DNA of 64,000 bases from Burkholderiales bacterium. GTDB taxonomy: Bacteria > Pseudomonadota > Gammaproteobacteria > Burkholderiales > Burkholderiaceae_D. Numbering within the stretch: position 1 is the first letter of the stretch; the number at the start of each line of letters is the position of its first letter. Below the pieces are notes generated by a model that was not told the DNA's origin, ran no database searches, and worked only from the letters and a program-made list of their open reading frames with translations. This document shows, piece by piece, positions 7,322-16,783 of the stretch. Position numbers and translations under genes: made by a program. The DNA is taken from positions 26,944 through 90,943 of the forward strand of contig JACPWS010000003.1 in the NCBI GenBank assembly GCA_016196925.1. The letters run 5' to 3'.

Positions 7322-8452
7322 TTGTCGAAGAAATTTCTGCTGCGCACCCTCATCGTTTTCCTCGCCATGCTGGGCCTTAGCCTGGCGTATTTGCTGCTGG
7401 CGCCGGTGCCGGTCAATCCGGTTGCCTGGCAGGCAACGCCATTCAGCGGGTATGCGCCGCCTCATGCCAGAAATGAAAAGCTGGCGTCCTTGCGGACGAT
7501 ATCGATAGGCGACGAACAGGGGCCGGAACATATTGCCATAGCGCCGGACGGCAGATTGTATGTGGCGGTCGCTTCCGGTGCGATCTTGCGCATGCAGCCG
7601 GACGGCAGCCAGCGCGAAGTGTGGCTCAACAGCGGTGGGCGGGTACTCGGTTTTGCGTTCGATGCGGTTGGCAACATGATCGCCGCCGATGCCATGCGCG
7701 GCTTATTGGCGATCAGCGCGCAGCGCGAGATCAGGGTATTGGCCGACCGCGTCGGACAGACGCCGATACGCTATGCCAACGCCGTCGTCGTCGCCAGGAG
7801 CGGCAAAATCTATTTCACCGATGCGAGCCAGCGTTTCGGCGCCCGGGAATTCGGCGGTACTTTTCAGGCCAGCGTGCTGGACATCGTCGAACATTCTTCC
7901 ACCGGGCGGGTGCTGGAATACGACCCGGCCAGCCGGCAAACGCGCGTGCTGGCTGGCGGCCTGTGTTTCGCCAACGGCATAGCGCTGAGCGCCGATGAGC
8001 GCGATCTGCTGGTCAGCGAGACCGGCGAATACCGGGTCTGGAAGATCGCGCTCGCGGCGCATGAGCTGAACCTGAAGCGCAAAACCGACCCGGCACTGGC
8101 ACGCCTGGTACTCAAGGATTTGCCCGGCTACCCGGATAACCTGATGCGCGGCCGGGACGGCCGCGTCTGGCTCGGCCTGGCCAAGCCGCGCGGCGCGGCG
8201 CTCGACCAGATGGCGGATCAGCCGTGGCTGCGCAACCTGAGCTTGCGTTTGCCGCGCACCTTCTGGCCGGTGCCGCCGGCTTACGGGCATGTGATCGCTT
8301 TCGCTGAAAACGGTAAAATACAGGCCGACTTGCAAGACCCTTCTGGCCTCTATCCGGAAACCACAGGCGTGACCGAAACCGCCGACAGGCTGTATATACA
8401 CAGCTTGCACGCCCACGGCATAGGATGGATGCCGAATAGTTTCAGCCATTAG
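7322..8452 (+). CDS. SMP-30/gluconolactonase/strictosidine-synthase-like beta-propeller protein, membrane-anchored
   Basis: 376 residues with one N-terminal membrane helix (KFLLRTLIVFLAMLGLSLAYLLL shortened: about residues 4-25), then a six-bladed propeller of the SMP-30/LRE type: GPEHIAIAPDGRLYVAV, GNMIAADAMRGLL, KIYFTDASQRFG, FANGIALSADERDLLVSE, and GYPDNLMRGRDGRVWLGL. These carry the usual metal/active-site Asn and Asp positions. The start codon appears to be TTG, 6 bp after a GGAGA ribosome site; the next ATG (7370) would cut the membrane helix. Likely faces the periplasm. The substrate (a lactone or ester) is unknown. Confidence 0.75.
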   Translation: MSKKFLLRTLIVFLAMLGLSLAYLLLAPVPVNPVAWQATPFSGYAPPHARNEKLASLRTISIGDEQGPEHIAIAPDGRLYVAVASGAILRMQPDGSQREVWLNSGGRVLGFAFDAVGNMIAADAMRGLLAISAQREIRVLADRVGQTPIRYANAVVVARSGKIYFTDASQRFGAREFGGTFQASVLDIVEHSSTGRVLEYDPASRQTRVLAGGLCFANGIALSADERDLLVSETGEYRVWKIALAAHELNLKRKTDPALARLVLKDLPGYPDNLMRGRDGRVWLGLAKPRGAALDQMADQPWLRNLSLRLPRTFWPVPPAYGHVIAFAENGKIQADLQDPSGLYPETTGVTETADRLYIHSLHAHGIGWMPNSFSH

Positions 8453-8467
8453 CCGGAGCATACCCTG

Positions 8468-10114
8468 ATGACATCCCGCGCCCTGACCGCTGTCCCCGGC
8501 AATCTCGCCGATGCCGCCCTGGCGGAGGCGATCGCCCGCATCGAACCCATCCTCGATAGCCAGCCGGCGGCCGCGATACAGCTGGCGACGGCGGCGCTGG
8601 ACGACTGTCAGCGCAGCGCCCAGACGGCCAACCCGTATTTGCTGGGAAATCTGTATTGCAAACTGGGGTATTGCCGTATCGCATTGCATGATTTGATGGG
8701 GATACGCGATTTCGAAGTGGCGCTGGAATACGCGGAGCAAAGCGATGACCTGGCTTTGAAGGCCGTCGTATTTCACGGCCTGGCGCGCACCTTTATCGCG
8801 TTCGGCGACAGCCAGAGTGCGCTCGATTATTGCGAGCGGGCCTTGACGCTGGGGCTGACGCTGGACGATGAAGAACTCTTGCTGCAGATACGGCTGAGCC
8901 TGGCGGTGGTGTTTGCGCTGACCCAGCAATTCGACCGGGCGATCGCCATCAATCGCGAAGTGGTGGAAATCTGCCAGCGCATTAATGCGCTGGCCTGCCT
9001 GTCGCGGGCGCTCAACAACTGGGCCGATACGCTGGTCAGTTACTTCGAACACCTGAGCGAGAACCAGGAGCAGGCCGATGTCGGCTTGCTGGAGCAGGCG
9101 ATCACTTATGCGCAGCAAGCCGTCCTGTATGCGGCGCAATGCAACTTGCCGCGCACCCAGTTGCTGGCGTTAGAGACGCTGGCGCATACGCTGGAACAGC
9201 GCGGCTGGTATAGCCTGGCGCTGGAGCAACTGGAAAACGGCTTTCTGGCTTTGTCCGGCCGCGGTTTTCCCAAGGAAGAGCTCGATATCAAAGTGCGCAT
9301 AGGCGCGCTATTGCTGCGTATGGGGCAAGTCGATGCGGCCATATTTTGCCTGCAAGAGGCGCGCGATTTCGCCATGCAACTCGGTAATTATCCGCATCTG
9401 ACCGACTTACTGAAAATTCTGTCGAATGCCTATGAGGCGGCCACCGATTTTGCCGCTGCCCTGCAGGCGTACAAGGAATTTCATCAAGTGAGCCTGAAGG
9501 CGCGCGACCAGAGGGCGCAGATCAGCGCCCAGATTTTTGCCGCCAAGATGGATCTGGAGCACGCCCAGCGCGAAGCGCAGGTGCACAAATCGCGCGTCAA
9601 CCAGCTGGAAGATTTCAACCGCAGCTTGCGCGTGCAGGTGCATGAAGACAGCCTGACCGGCTTGCCGAATCGCCGCGCGCTGGAAGCGCATATGCAACAG
9701 CATCTGGGTTCGACCCGGACCGAGATGAGCTTCGTGATGGCGGACGTGGATTTTTTTAAACACGTCAACGACAGGTTTTCCCACATGATAGGCGATCAGG
9801 TATTGCGCATCATCGGCAAGCTGATGCGCGCCAGCCTGCGCTCCGGCGACATGGCCGCGCGCATAGGCGGCGAAGAGTTTGCGCTGGCGATCAACCGCAC
9901 CCGCGAACGGAAATCGCTGGAAGTCTGCGAACGTCTGCGCAAAAAAATAGAGACATATAATTGGAATTCCATCGCCCCGGATCTGCGTATCACCATGAGT
10001 TTCGGCGTGAGCGGCATCCGTGGCGGCGACGACCTGAGCAGCGTGATGCAGCGTGCCGACAATGCACTATATCGCGCCAAGAAAAATGGCCGCAATCGCA
10101 TAGAAAGAAACTGA
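8468..10114 (+). CDS. TPR-GGDEF diguanylate cyclase
   Basis: 548 residues: an alpha-helical N-terminal region (about 20-350) with TPR-like repeats (ALEYAEQSDDLALKAVVFHG; SALDYCERALTLG), a coiled-coil linker (about 350-385), and a C-terminal GGDEF domain. The active site reads GGEEF at about residue 466, and an inhibitory I-site RSGD lies five residues upstream, so it should make c-di-GMP with product inhibition. There is no membrane segment, so it is probably a cytosolic sensor acting through protein contacts. It begins 15 bp after the SMP-30-like gene and ends 5 bp before glpD. Confidence 0.9.
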   Translation: MTSRALTAVPGNLADAALAEAIARIEPILDSQPAAAIQLATAALDDCQRSAQTANPYLLGNLYCKLGYCRIALHDLMGIRDFEVALEYAEQSDDLALKAVVFHGLARTFIAFGDSQSALDYCERALTLGLTLDDEELLLQIRLSLAVVFALTQQFDRAIAINREVVEICQRINALACLSRALNNWADTLVSYFEHLSENQEQADVGLLEQAITYAQQAVLYAAQCNLPRTQLLALETLAHTLEQRGWYSLALEQLENGFLALSGRGFPKEELDIKVRIGALLLRMGQVDAAIFCLQEARDFAMQLGNYPHLTDLLKILSNAYEAATDFAAALQAYKEFHQVSLKARDQRAQISAQIFAAKMDLEHAQREAQVHKSRVNQLEDFNRSLRVQVHEDSLTGLPNRRALEAHMQQHLGSTRTEMSFVMADVDFFKHVNDRFSHMIGDQVLRIIGKLMRASLRSGDMAARIGGEEFALAINRTRERKSLEVCERLRKKIETYNWNSIAPDLRITMSFGVSGIRGGDDLSSVMQRADNALYRAKKNGRNRIERN

Positions 10115-10119
10115 GCGGT

Positions 10120-11646
10120 ATGACTGGTGCTGTCGATTACGATGTATTGGTGGTGGGCGGCGGCATCAACGGCGCCGGCATCGCCCGCGATGCGGCCGGG
10201 CGCGGTCTGAAAGTCTTGCTATGTGAAAAGGACGATCTCGCCGCGCATACCTCTTCCGCCTCCACCAAGCTGATCCACGGCGGACTGCGCTATCTCGAAT
10301 ATTACGAATTCGCGCTGGTCCGGAAAGCCCTGATCGAGCGCGAAGTCTTGCTGCGTGCGGCGCCGCATATCATCCGTCCGCTGCGTTTCATCATGCCGTA
10401 TGAGCACGGCCGGCGGCCGGCGTGGCTGATACGCGCCGGCCTGTTCCTGTACGATCATCTGGCGAAGAGGGAATTGCTACCGGGCACCGAGAGCATCGCT
10501 TTGCGGCGCCATGCGAGCGGCGTGCCGCTGCGGCCGGAATTCCGGCGCGCTTTTGCCTATTCGGACGGCTGGGTCGACGACGCCAGGCTGGTGGTCTTGA
10601 ATGCGATGGATGCGGCGCAGCGCGGCGCCGCCATACTGACCCGCACTCGCTGTATCTCGGCGCGGCGCGAAGGCGCGCACTGGCTGGCGGAATTGCAGAC
10701 GGCCGATGGTTCGCGCCAGAAGCTGCGGGCGCATTGCGTGGTGAATGCCGCCGGCCCTTGGGCGGTGCAGGTCTTGCAGCAAGTGCTGCAACAGCCGGCG
10801 ACCCGGGACTTGCGTCTGATCAAGGGCAGCCACATCGTGGTCAGGCGCTTGTTCGAGCATCCCTATGCCTATATTTTTCAGCACGCCGATGGCCGTATCG
10901 TGTTTGCCATTCCGTATGAAGCCGAATTTACCCTGATCGGTACCACCGATCTCGATTATAGCGGCGATCTCGATCGGGTCGGCATCAGCGCGGATGAAGT
11001 GGCGTATCTGTGCGAGCTGGCCGGGCAGTATTTTGCCCGCCCGATCACGCCGGCCGACGTGGTCTGGTCGTATGCCGGGGTCAGGCCGCTGGTGGAAGAA
11101 ATGCATGCGGGCCAGACCGGCAAAGCGGCGGCGCTGACGCGCGATTATCGGCTGCAACTCGATAGCGCCGGCGCCGCTTTGCTGAACGTATTCGGCGGCA
11201 AGATAACCACTTACCGCAAACTGGCGGAGGAAGCGCTGGATATGCTCGCCCCGCTGCTGGTGAATTGCGGCCCGGCCTGGAGCGCTTCAGCCTGCTTGCC
11301 CGGCGGCGACTTGTACGGCACCGGGCCGGACAATCGCGCGGTGCGTGAATTCCCGCAATTTGTGCAACAACTGCAACAGCGCTATGCCTGGCTGCCGCCG
11401 ACGCTGGTCGCGCGCTATGCCCATGCCTATGGCACCCGCATCCATGTCTTGCTGGCGCAGCGGCAATCGGTGGCCGAGATGGGAGAAATGCTGGCGCCCG
11501 GCCTGTATGCGGCCGAAGTCAGCTACCTGATGCAGCACGAATGGGCGCGCACTGCCGACGATGTGCTGTGGCGCCGTTCCCGCCTCGGCCTGCATGTGCC
11601 GGCCGGCACCGCAGAGCGGCTCGATGCCTGGATGACCCGCCGCTGA
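10120..11646 (+). CDS. glpD: Aerobic glycerol-3-phosphate dehydrogenase
   Basis: 508 residues, the usual GlpD length. The N-terminus has the FAD dinucleotide motif VVGGGINGAGIARDAAGRG, then STKLIHGGLRYLEYYEFALVRKALIERE, both hallmark GlpD segments. Downstream are IKGSHIVV, TTDLDY and GGKITTYRKLAEE. The membrane-associated enzyme oxidises sn-glycerol 3-phosphate to dihydroxyacetone phosphate and feeds electrons to quinone. The ATG at 10120 matches the family start, 5 bp after the diguanylate cyclase stop. There are no glpK/glpF/glpR neighbours here. Confidence 0.95.
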   Translation: MTGAVDYDVLVVGGGINGAGIARDAAGRGLKVLLCEKDDLAAHTSSASTKLIHGGLRYLEYYEFALVRKALIEREVLLRAAPHIIRPLRFIMPYEHGRRPAWLIRAGLFLYDHLAKRELLPGTESIALRRHASGVPLRPEFRRAFAYSDGWVDDARLVVLNAMDAAQRGAAILTRTRCISARREGAHWLAELQTADGSRQKLRAHCVVNAAGPWAVQVLQQVLQQPATRDLRLIKGSHIVVRRLFEHPYAYIFQHADGRIVFAIPYEAEFTLIGTTDLDYSGDLDRVGISADEVAYLCELAGQYFARPITPADVVWSYAGVRPLVEEMHAGQTGKAAALTRDYRLQLDSAGAALLNVFGGKITTYRKLAEEALDMLAPLLVNCGPAWSASACLPGGDLYGTGPDNRAVREFPQFVQQLQQRYAWLPPTLVARYAHAYGTRIHVLLAQRQSVAEMGEMLAPGLYAAEVSYLMQHEWARTADDVLWRRSRLGLHVPAGTAERLDAWMTRR

Positions 11647-11838
11647 CAGCACTAAACGCATTCCGCCTGTCCGGCGCTTTTGCAGTTCAGTACCGCGAAA
11701 ATGCGACTTATCGCAAGCCGCTAGCCTTGCCTCGCTCGCATACTTACCCTATTCCTGAGGTTTCCCAGTTGCGTATGAGCCAGCACGCCTGAAGCAATTT
11801 CCTCGTATTTCTACCCTCAATAAAGCAAGGAGAACAAC

Positions 11839-12645
11839 ATGAAAAACATCATCCGCACCGGGACCGGCATGCTGGCCTTAGCGCTGGTTTTGAGCGGCGC
11901 CCCGGTCGCCTTCATGCCCGCCCATGCGGCCGGCGCCGCGCCGCCGCAGAGCGCGGCCGGCAGCGAAAGCCGGGCGATAGCCGCCGGCGTCGTCAACGTC
12001 ATCATGAACGGGCCGATAGACTTGCGGCTCAGGCAGTCCGCCACGCCGGAATTGCTGGTCAAGGGCGACCCCAAGCTGGTGGCCCGCATCACTACGCGGG
12101 TAGACGGTAATACCCTGTATGTCGGCACGCGCGGCATCTTCATCGCCATCGGCGCACAGCAAGCATCGCGCATAGAACTCAGTCTGCCGAATCTAGAAAA
12201 ATTGCAGATGCAGGGCAGCGGCGACGCCAATCTTATCGGCTTGCGCGGGCAGCGTATCGAACTGGTGCTGCGCGGCTCGGGCGACCTGGTGTTTGACGGC
12301 GATTACCAGCAAGTGCAGGCCAGCCTCAGCGGCAGCGGCGATTTGCGCATGAGCCTGGGAAATGCCGAAAACGTCGAACTGAGCATGCTAGGCGCCGGCA
12401 ATGCCAGCATCAAAGGACAAGCGCGGGCCCTGAGAGCAAAAATCGACGGTACCGGCGACCTTGACAGTACGGCACTGAAAGCACAGCAAGTCAGCCTGAG
12501 TTCCATGGGGGCTTCCGACGCCAAAATCTTCGCGTCCCAGGAAGTCAAAATCAAATTGATGGGCAGCGGCGATGCGCAAGTTTACGGCAATCCGGCCAGA
12601 CGCAATGTCGAGCGCATCGGTTCCGGCGACATACGCTGGGAGTAA
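11839..12645 (+). CDS. Secreted GIN-domain (DUF2807) protein with GSGD repeats
   Basis: 268 residues behind AAGGAGAACAAC. A signal peptide (to about residue 33, ending FMPAHA) is followed by a DUF2807 'head GIN' domain, a parallel beta-helix-like adhesin-type fold. The motif GSGD or a close variant recurs at nearly regular spacing: MQGSGDANL, LRGSGDLVF, LSGSGDLRM, IDGTGDLDS, MGSGDAQV and IGSGDIRW. These repeats are the turns of the solenoid. Located in periplasm or outer envelope; function unknown. It stands alone. Confidence 0.82.
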   Translation: MKNIIRTGTGMLALALVLSGAPVAFMPAHAAGAAPPQSAAGSESRAIAAGVVNVIMNGPIDLRLRQSATPELLVKGDPKLVARITTRVDGNTLYVGTRGIFIAIGAQQASRIELSLPNLEKLQMQGSGDANLIGLRGQRIELVLRGSGDLVFDGDYQQVQASLSGSGDLRMSLGNAENVELSMLGAGNASIKGQARALRAKIDGTGDLDSTALKAQQVSLSSMGASDAKIFASQEVKIKLMGSGDAQVYGNPARRNVERIGSGDIRWE

Positions 12646-12720
12646 GCCAGATTTCCGCCTGAAAGCCGATATTTCCAAGCGGAAAGCGCGTCTATTGTTG
12701 TCGTGTTGCCTCGTGGAATG

Positions 12721-12758
12721 AAATTTTCCACAGGAAAAATTTGCTTGTGGAAAATTTT
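12721..12758 (+). terminator. Perfect 12-bp AT-rich hairpin after the GIN-domain gene
   Basis: AAATTTTCCACA (12721-12732) and TGTGGAAAATTT (12746-12757) pair perfectly around a 13-nt loop and end in T residues. It lies 75 bp after the stop and may terminate transcription, although the stem is weak in GC. An operator for a regulator of the next gene is an alternative. Confidence 0.4.
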
Positions 12759-12942
12759 CTCTTTTCCTTGCGTTGATTGGCGCTATAAAATTTGATGGTA
12801 GTCGCCTGGTGCTGAAACTCTATTTACATGCCACATTTTTCTGCAATAATCGTTACTCAAGTGTAAAAATTGTTTCATTGATGTTCCGCAATGTCTGCGT
12901 TTCGCGACGCCGGCCCGCCTCCAACCTGACCGACCGAGTATC

Positions 12943-14049
12943 ATGACTGCTATGCTAAGTAAGTGCTTGACCGTATTGTTTGTTGCGTTCAGTTTTATCG
13001 GCGGCGCCATCGCTCAGGAAAACCCGATGCAATTCCTGAGTCGCGCCAATGCCAAGGTGGCGCGCGCCGCCTCGCTTAAAAACCGTTGGGAAGGTCCGGT
13101 AGAAGGACCCAGGCTGCAAAAGAAAAAGAAGATCGTGTTTATCGCGGCCGACATGAGCGATGCCGGGATTGCCAGCGTTTTTAACGGCATGCGCGAAGCG
13201 AGCAGCGGCGCCGGCTGGGAAACCCTGTTCATCGATTGCCGCGGCCGTTGCAACCAGGGCGCGGCGATCGTCAGCCAGGCGCTCGACATGAAGCCGGACG
13301 GCATCGTCTTAGCCGGGGTGGACGCCACCAGCCAGGCCAAGGGCCTGGCGGCGGCGGCCAAGGCCAGGGTGCCGGTCGTCGGCTGGCATGCCTCGGTCAA
13401 GAGCGGCGCCACCGATGGCTTGTTCACCAATATCACCACCAACCCGAAAGAAGTCGCGCAAGTCGCCGCCTTGTACAGCGTGGTGGAATCAAACAATAAA
13501 GCCGGCATCGTGGTGTTCACCGATTCCTCGAATCCCTATCTGTTGGCCAAGTCGAGCGCCATGGTCGAGGTCATCAAACAATGCGAAGGCTGCCATCTGC
13601 TGAGCGTGGAAGACGTGCCGCTGGCCGATGCGCATCTGAAGATGAAGAACGTGGTCGACAATCTGGTCAAGCGTTACGGCAGTAAGTGGACGCATGCGAT
13701 CGGCGTCAACGACTTTTATTTCGACTTGCTGGAAGCGTCTGCTATCGCCCCGCTGATCGCCAATAACAAGCTGGTCGGGATATCCGCCGGCGACGGCTCG
13801 AGCACCGCTTACAAGCGCATACGCGCGAACGGCCTGCAAACCGGAACCGTCCCCGAGCCGCTGGCCATGCATGCCTGGCAGGTGGTGGATGAAATGAACC
13901 GCGCTTTTTCTGGGGCCCAGCCTAGCGGTTATGTCACCGCGGTCCATCTGGTGACGGCGCAAAACATCGCTTACGACGGCGGCCAAAAGAATAGCTTCGA
14001 TCCGGGCAACGATTATCGCGGCCATTATCAGCAAAGCTGGGCGAAATGA
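12943..14049 (+). CDS. Periplasmic sugar-type substrate-binding protein (Peripla_BP_4), orphan
   Basis: 368 residues. A signal peptide (MTAMLSKCLTVLFVAFSFIGGAIA) precedes a ribose-binding-protein-like two-lobe fold: KKIVFIAADMSDAGIASVFNGM, DGIVLAGVDATSQAKGLAAA, VPVVGWHAS, NKAGIVVFTDSSNPY, and VGISAGDGSSTAYKRI. A CRGRC and a CEGC pair could form disulfides. No permease or ATPase gene is near, so it may feed a distant transporter or a sensor kinase/chemoreceptor. The ligand cannot be told from sequence alone. Confidence 0.75.
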   Translation: MTAMLSKCLTVLFVAFSFIGGAIAQENPMQFLSRANAKVARAASLKNRWEGPVEGPRLQKKKKIVFIAADMSDAGIASVFNGMREASSGAGWETLFIDCRGRCNQGAAIVSQALDMKPDGIVLAGVDATSQAKGLAAAAKARVPVVGWHASVKSGATDGLFTNITTNPKEVAQVAALYSVVESNNKAGIVVFTDSSNPYLLAKSSAMVEVIKQCEGCHLLSVEDVPLADAHLKMKNVVDNLVKRYGSKWTHAIGVNDFYFDLLEASAIAPLIANNKLVGISAGDGSSTAYKRIRANGLQTGTVPEPLAMHAWQVVDEMNRAFSGAQPSGYVTAVHLVTAQNIAYDGGQKNSFDPGNDYRGHYQQSWAK

Positions 14050-14103
14050 ACGCCGGCGGCGAACGATAGAAAAAGGGTCGCTATTCAGCCGGAGATGAAA
14101 ATC

Positions 14104-14171
14104 CTTAGCCGCAGAGGCGCAGAGGAGTCAAAAAGCTTTTCTCTGCGTCCTCTGCGCCACCGCGGTTAGCG
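14104..14171. repeat. Imperfect inverted repeat of 'CGCAGAGG' type
   Basis: The left arm (TTAGCCGCAGAGGCGCAGAG) and right arm (CTCTGCGCCACCGCGGTTAG) fold back around AAAAAGCTTTT. Elements of this wording (cgcagaggcgcagagga) occur between genes in many unrelated bacteria. It lies between the orphan binding protein and a bidirectional terminator. No coding capacity. Confidence 0.6.
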
Positions 14172-14218
14172 TTTTTGTGCTATAGCCGGCGATGCATACA
14201 GAATGGGTGAACAGTTAC

Positions 14219-14246
14219 GGAAAAGGCAGCGCGGGCTGCCTTTTTT
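14219..14246. terminator. Bidirectional rho-independent terminator between convergent genes
   Basis: AAAAGGCAGC (14221-14230) pairs with GCTGCCTTTT (14235-14244) and a T-run continues on the plus strand. On the minus strand the A-run supplies the U-tract for the lipoprotein gene ending at 14259. Confidence 0.8.
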
Positions 14247-14258
14247 ATGCCTGCCGCT

Positions 14259-14822
14259 TCAGGGACGCAGCAGCGACGTTCCCAGCCCCTGCAAGGGGCC
14301 GAGCGGGCTGCGCTCTTGTTCCTGTTGTTCTATATTGGGTTTGCCGCTCCACAGCTTGTACACGACCAGATCGTTTTGCAGGATGATCAGGGCGTTGAAT
14401 TGCCAGCCGTAAACCTGGACCTTGCGCTCGAAGTTCAGGAAGTCCGACCAGAAGCCGCCATAGCGGTTGCGCTCCAGATGTTTTTCCTCGATTTCCATGG
14501 CATAGCAATGCGTATGGCTGGCTAGGCAGAGTTGCAGCTCAGGCGGCAAGATGCGCAGGTCGATTCCGGCCGTCGTGCCTAGCCGCCGCCCGAGGTCGAC
14601 ATGATTGAGCAAAGTGATGTTGGGGGTGGTGTCCGGGATCAGCCCCAGTTGCTGCAAATCTTTCAAGGTGGTGACGCCGGTCTTGATGTCGGCAAATGTC
14701 TGTTGCGCCTGTTGGTAGCTGGCCCAGGGACGGCGGTCTTCTTGCCGGCCGCTAGGCAACAGGGCGCTGCAGCCGGAGAGCCAGCAGCACAGCAACAGGG
14801 AACTGAGCGGGCGCGATGTCAT
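14259..14822 (-). CDS. Putative lipoprotein, unknown function
   Basis: 187 residues. The N-terminus MTSRPLSSLLLCCWLSGC ends in a lipobox-like LSGC at residues 15-18, so it is probably lipid-anchored. The mature part has no domain I recognise; it includes TGVTTLKDLQQLGLIPDTTPNITLLN, which resembles the helix-turn of SmpA/OmlA-type lipoproteins, and a CLASHTHCYAMEI segment. The end is clearly delimited by a strong terminator. The next gene on the other side is divergent (a flavoprotein). Confidence 0.65.
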   Translation of the reverse strand: MTSRPLSSLLLCCWLSGCSALLPSGRQEDRRPWASYQQAQQTFADIKTGVTTLKDLQQLGLIPDTTPNITLLNHVDLGRRLGTTAGIDLRILPPELQLCLASHTHCYAMEIEEKHLERNRYGGFWSDFLNFERKVQVYGWQFNALIILQNDLVVYKLWSGKPNIEQQEQERSPLGPLQGLGTSLLRP

Positions 14823-15014
14823 GAAGACTAGCGAGAAAAAGCGGATATTTTCATTGTAGAAGCTTTACGCGTCTTAGTTGGATATTTGTGTCGGCGCGGC
14901 AAGAATGCTATTCCGGACGGTGGACGGCGTATCATGGCGTCCCGGCGCAGCAAGCCAGGCATAGCCGCCGCAGGTTTTATCGCTGCGGCAACCGACCCTT
15001 TTTTAAGCAAAAGC

Positions 15015-16277
15015 ATGCAAACAGATTTGACGAAACAGCAGACGCCGGCCGGCCGGCGCGTGGCCGTGATAGGCGGCGGCCCGGCCGGCTTGATGGCGGC
15101 CGAAACGCTGGCCGCGCAAGGCCTGACTGTCGATTTGTACGACGCCATGCCCAGTGCAGGCCGCAAGTTTTTGCTGGCCGGCAAGGGCGGCATGAATCTG
15201 ACCCATTCCGAAGAATTTGCCTGTTTCATGCAGCGTTACGGCAGCCGCCGGCAAGCGCTGGAACCGGCGATACGCGCCTTCGACGCCGCCGCATTGCGCG
15301 CCTGGGCACTGGGCCTGGGGGTGGAAACCTTTGTCGGCAGCTCGGGCCGGGTGTTTCCGGTCGATATGAAGGCCGCGCCCTTGCTGCGCACCTGGCTGCA
15401 GCGCTTGCGCAGCCAGGGCGTGCGCTTTCACATGCGGCATCGCTGGCTGGGCTGGCAGGAAGACGGCGAGGGTTTGCGCTTCGCCACGCCCGACGGTGAA
15501 CGGCTGATAACGGCCGATGCCGCACTGCTGGCGCTCGGCGGCGGCAGCTGGGCGCGGCTCGGTTCGGACGGCGCCTGGGTCGCACCGCTGCAGCGGCGCG
15601 GCGTGGAAGTGGCGCGCTTGCAGCCGGCCAATTGTGGCTTCGACCTCGGCTGGTCCGACTACTTCAGGGAAAAATTTGCCGGTCAGCCGGTCCTGACCGT
15701 GGCGGCGCGCGTGGCCGGCGACGCTGCAGCGATGCGCCAGGGGCAATTCGTGATCACGGCAGGCGGGGTGGAAGGCAGCCTGATCTATGCCTTGTCGTCC
15801 GCCTTGCGCGAGCGCATCAACAGCGCGGGGCAGGCGTTGTTGCAGCTCGATCTGTCGCCGGACAAGAGCGCGGAACGGGTCGCCGCCGACGTCGCGCATC
15901 CGCGCGGCTCGCGCTCGCTGTCCAGCCATTTGCATAGCCGGCTGGGGCTCGATAGCTTGAAAATCGCCTTGCTGCACGAATGCCTGGACCAGCAAATCTT
16001 GCAGCAGCCGCAACAACTGGCGGCGGCCATCAAAGCCTTGCCGCTGACCTTGCGCGCCGCGCGGCCGCTCGACGAAGCGATCAGCAGCGCCGGCGGCGTG
16101 CGCTTTGAGGCGCTCGACGATCACTTGATGATCCGGCACTTGCCCGGCGTATTTTGCGCCGGCGAAATGCTCGATTGGGAAGCGCCGACCGGCGGCTACC
16201 TGCTGAGCGCCTGCTTCGCCACCGGCAAGGCTGCCGCGCTCGGGATCTTGTCCTGGCTGCGAGCGGCAAATAGCTGA
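15015..16277 (+). CDS. FAD-dependent flavoprotein, TIGR03862/HI0933-like (YhiN-type)
   Basis: 420 residues from ATG 15015. The N-terminal Rossmann motif VAVIGGGPAGLMAAETLAAQG begins at about residue 16, followed by DAMPSAGRKFLLAGKGGMNLTHSE, the signature block of HI0933-like flavoproteins. Near the end are GGVRFEALDDHLMIRHLPGVF and CAGEMLDWEAPTGGYLLSA, the second FAD-binding signature. Members are predicted oxidoreductases without a proven substrate. Earlier in-frame starts exist (14886, 14934), but the upstream residues look unlike family sequence. Monocistronic. Confidence 0.85.
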   Translation: MQTDLTKQQTPAGRRVAVIGGGPAGLMAAETLAAQGLTVDLYDAMPSAGRKFLLAGKGGMNLTHSEEFACFMQRYGSRRQALEPAIRAFDAAALRAWALGLGVETFVGSSGRVFPVDMKAAPLLRTWLQRLRSQGVRFHMRHRWLGWQEDGEGLRFATPDGERLITADAALLALGGGSWARLGSDGAWVAPLQRRGVEVARLQPANCGFDLGWSDYFREKFAGQPVLTVAARVAGDAAAMRQGQFVITAGGVEGSLIYALSSALRERINSAGQALLQLDLSPDKSAERVAADVAHPRGSRSLSSHLHSRLGLDSLKIALLHECLDQQILQQPQQLAAAIKALPLTLRAARPLDEAISSAGGVRFEALDDHLMIRHLPGVFCAGEMLDWEAPTGGYLLSACFATGKAAALGILSWLRAANS

Positions 16278-16367
16278 ATTACTTCAGGGAAATTGCTACA
16301 ATCCTGTTTTTTTACAAAGGGCTGAGCGCAACGACTGGCGCTACCGCCGGTTACTGTTTTCCTTAGT

Positions 16368-16712
16368 ATGAGTGATCTCCGTTCTTACCCGCGCGCCAAT
16401 GTCAACTGGCGCGCCGCCGTGCTGGTGGCGCCCGGCCGTATCGTCCCCGCTAAAATCCTGAATTTTTCAGGCAACGGCATACAGCTGCAATGCAGCGTCG
16501 CCCTGAAAGAAAAGCAGATTTACCAGATGATGATGGAAGTGCCGCAACAGCGCGACGCGTCGCAACGCACCCAGGTCGTGTGCCGGGCCGATTGCCTGTA
16601 CACCATACTGAGCGGCAGCGAATACCGCGCCGGCATGAAATATTTCGACGTGCCCTACGAGCATGAAGGCTTGCTGGCCAGCTGGGGCGGGCGCACGGTC
16701 GCCGCCGCCTGA
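16368..16712 (+). CDS. PilZ-domain protein
   Basis: 114 residues. It opens SDLRSYPRANVNWRAAVLV, where PRANVNW stands in place of the RxxxR c-di-GMP clamp, and carries ILNFSGNGIQL, a recognisable (D/N)xSxxG motif. The single-domain length is typical for c-di-GMP effectors acting in motility or polysaccharide export. The first clamp Arg is replaced by or shifted to 'YPR', so binding should be tested rather than assumed. The upstream TACAAT suggests its own promoter. Confidence 0.78.
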   Translation: MSDLRSYPRANVNWRAAVLVAPGRIVPAKILNFSGNGIQLQCSVALKEKQIYQMMMEVPQQRDASQRTQVVCRADCLYTILSGSEYRAGMKYFDVPYEHEGLLASWGGRTVAAA

Positions 16713-16783
16713 GCGGCTGTCCTTGCCAGCGCGGCCGGCTAGCCTGTGTTATAAATTGCGATGACCAAATTCATTTTGCCGCC

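Noticed and set aside
5563..9139. Long open frames on the minus strand opposite the ABC permease and the TPR-GGDEF gene
   Set aside because: They overlap well-supported genes, have the Arg/Gln-rich composition of GC-rich shadow frames, and show no domain. The same holds for long frames opposite 32095-33249 and 49425-50570.
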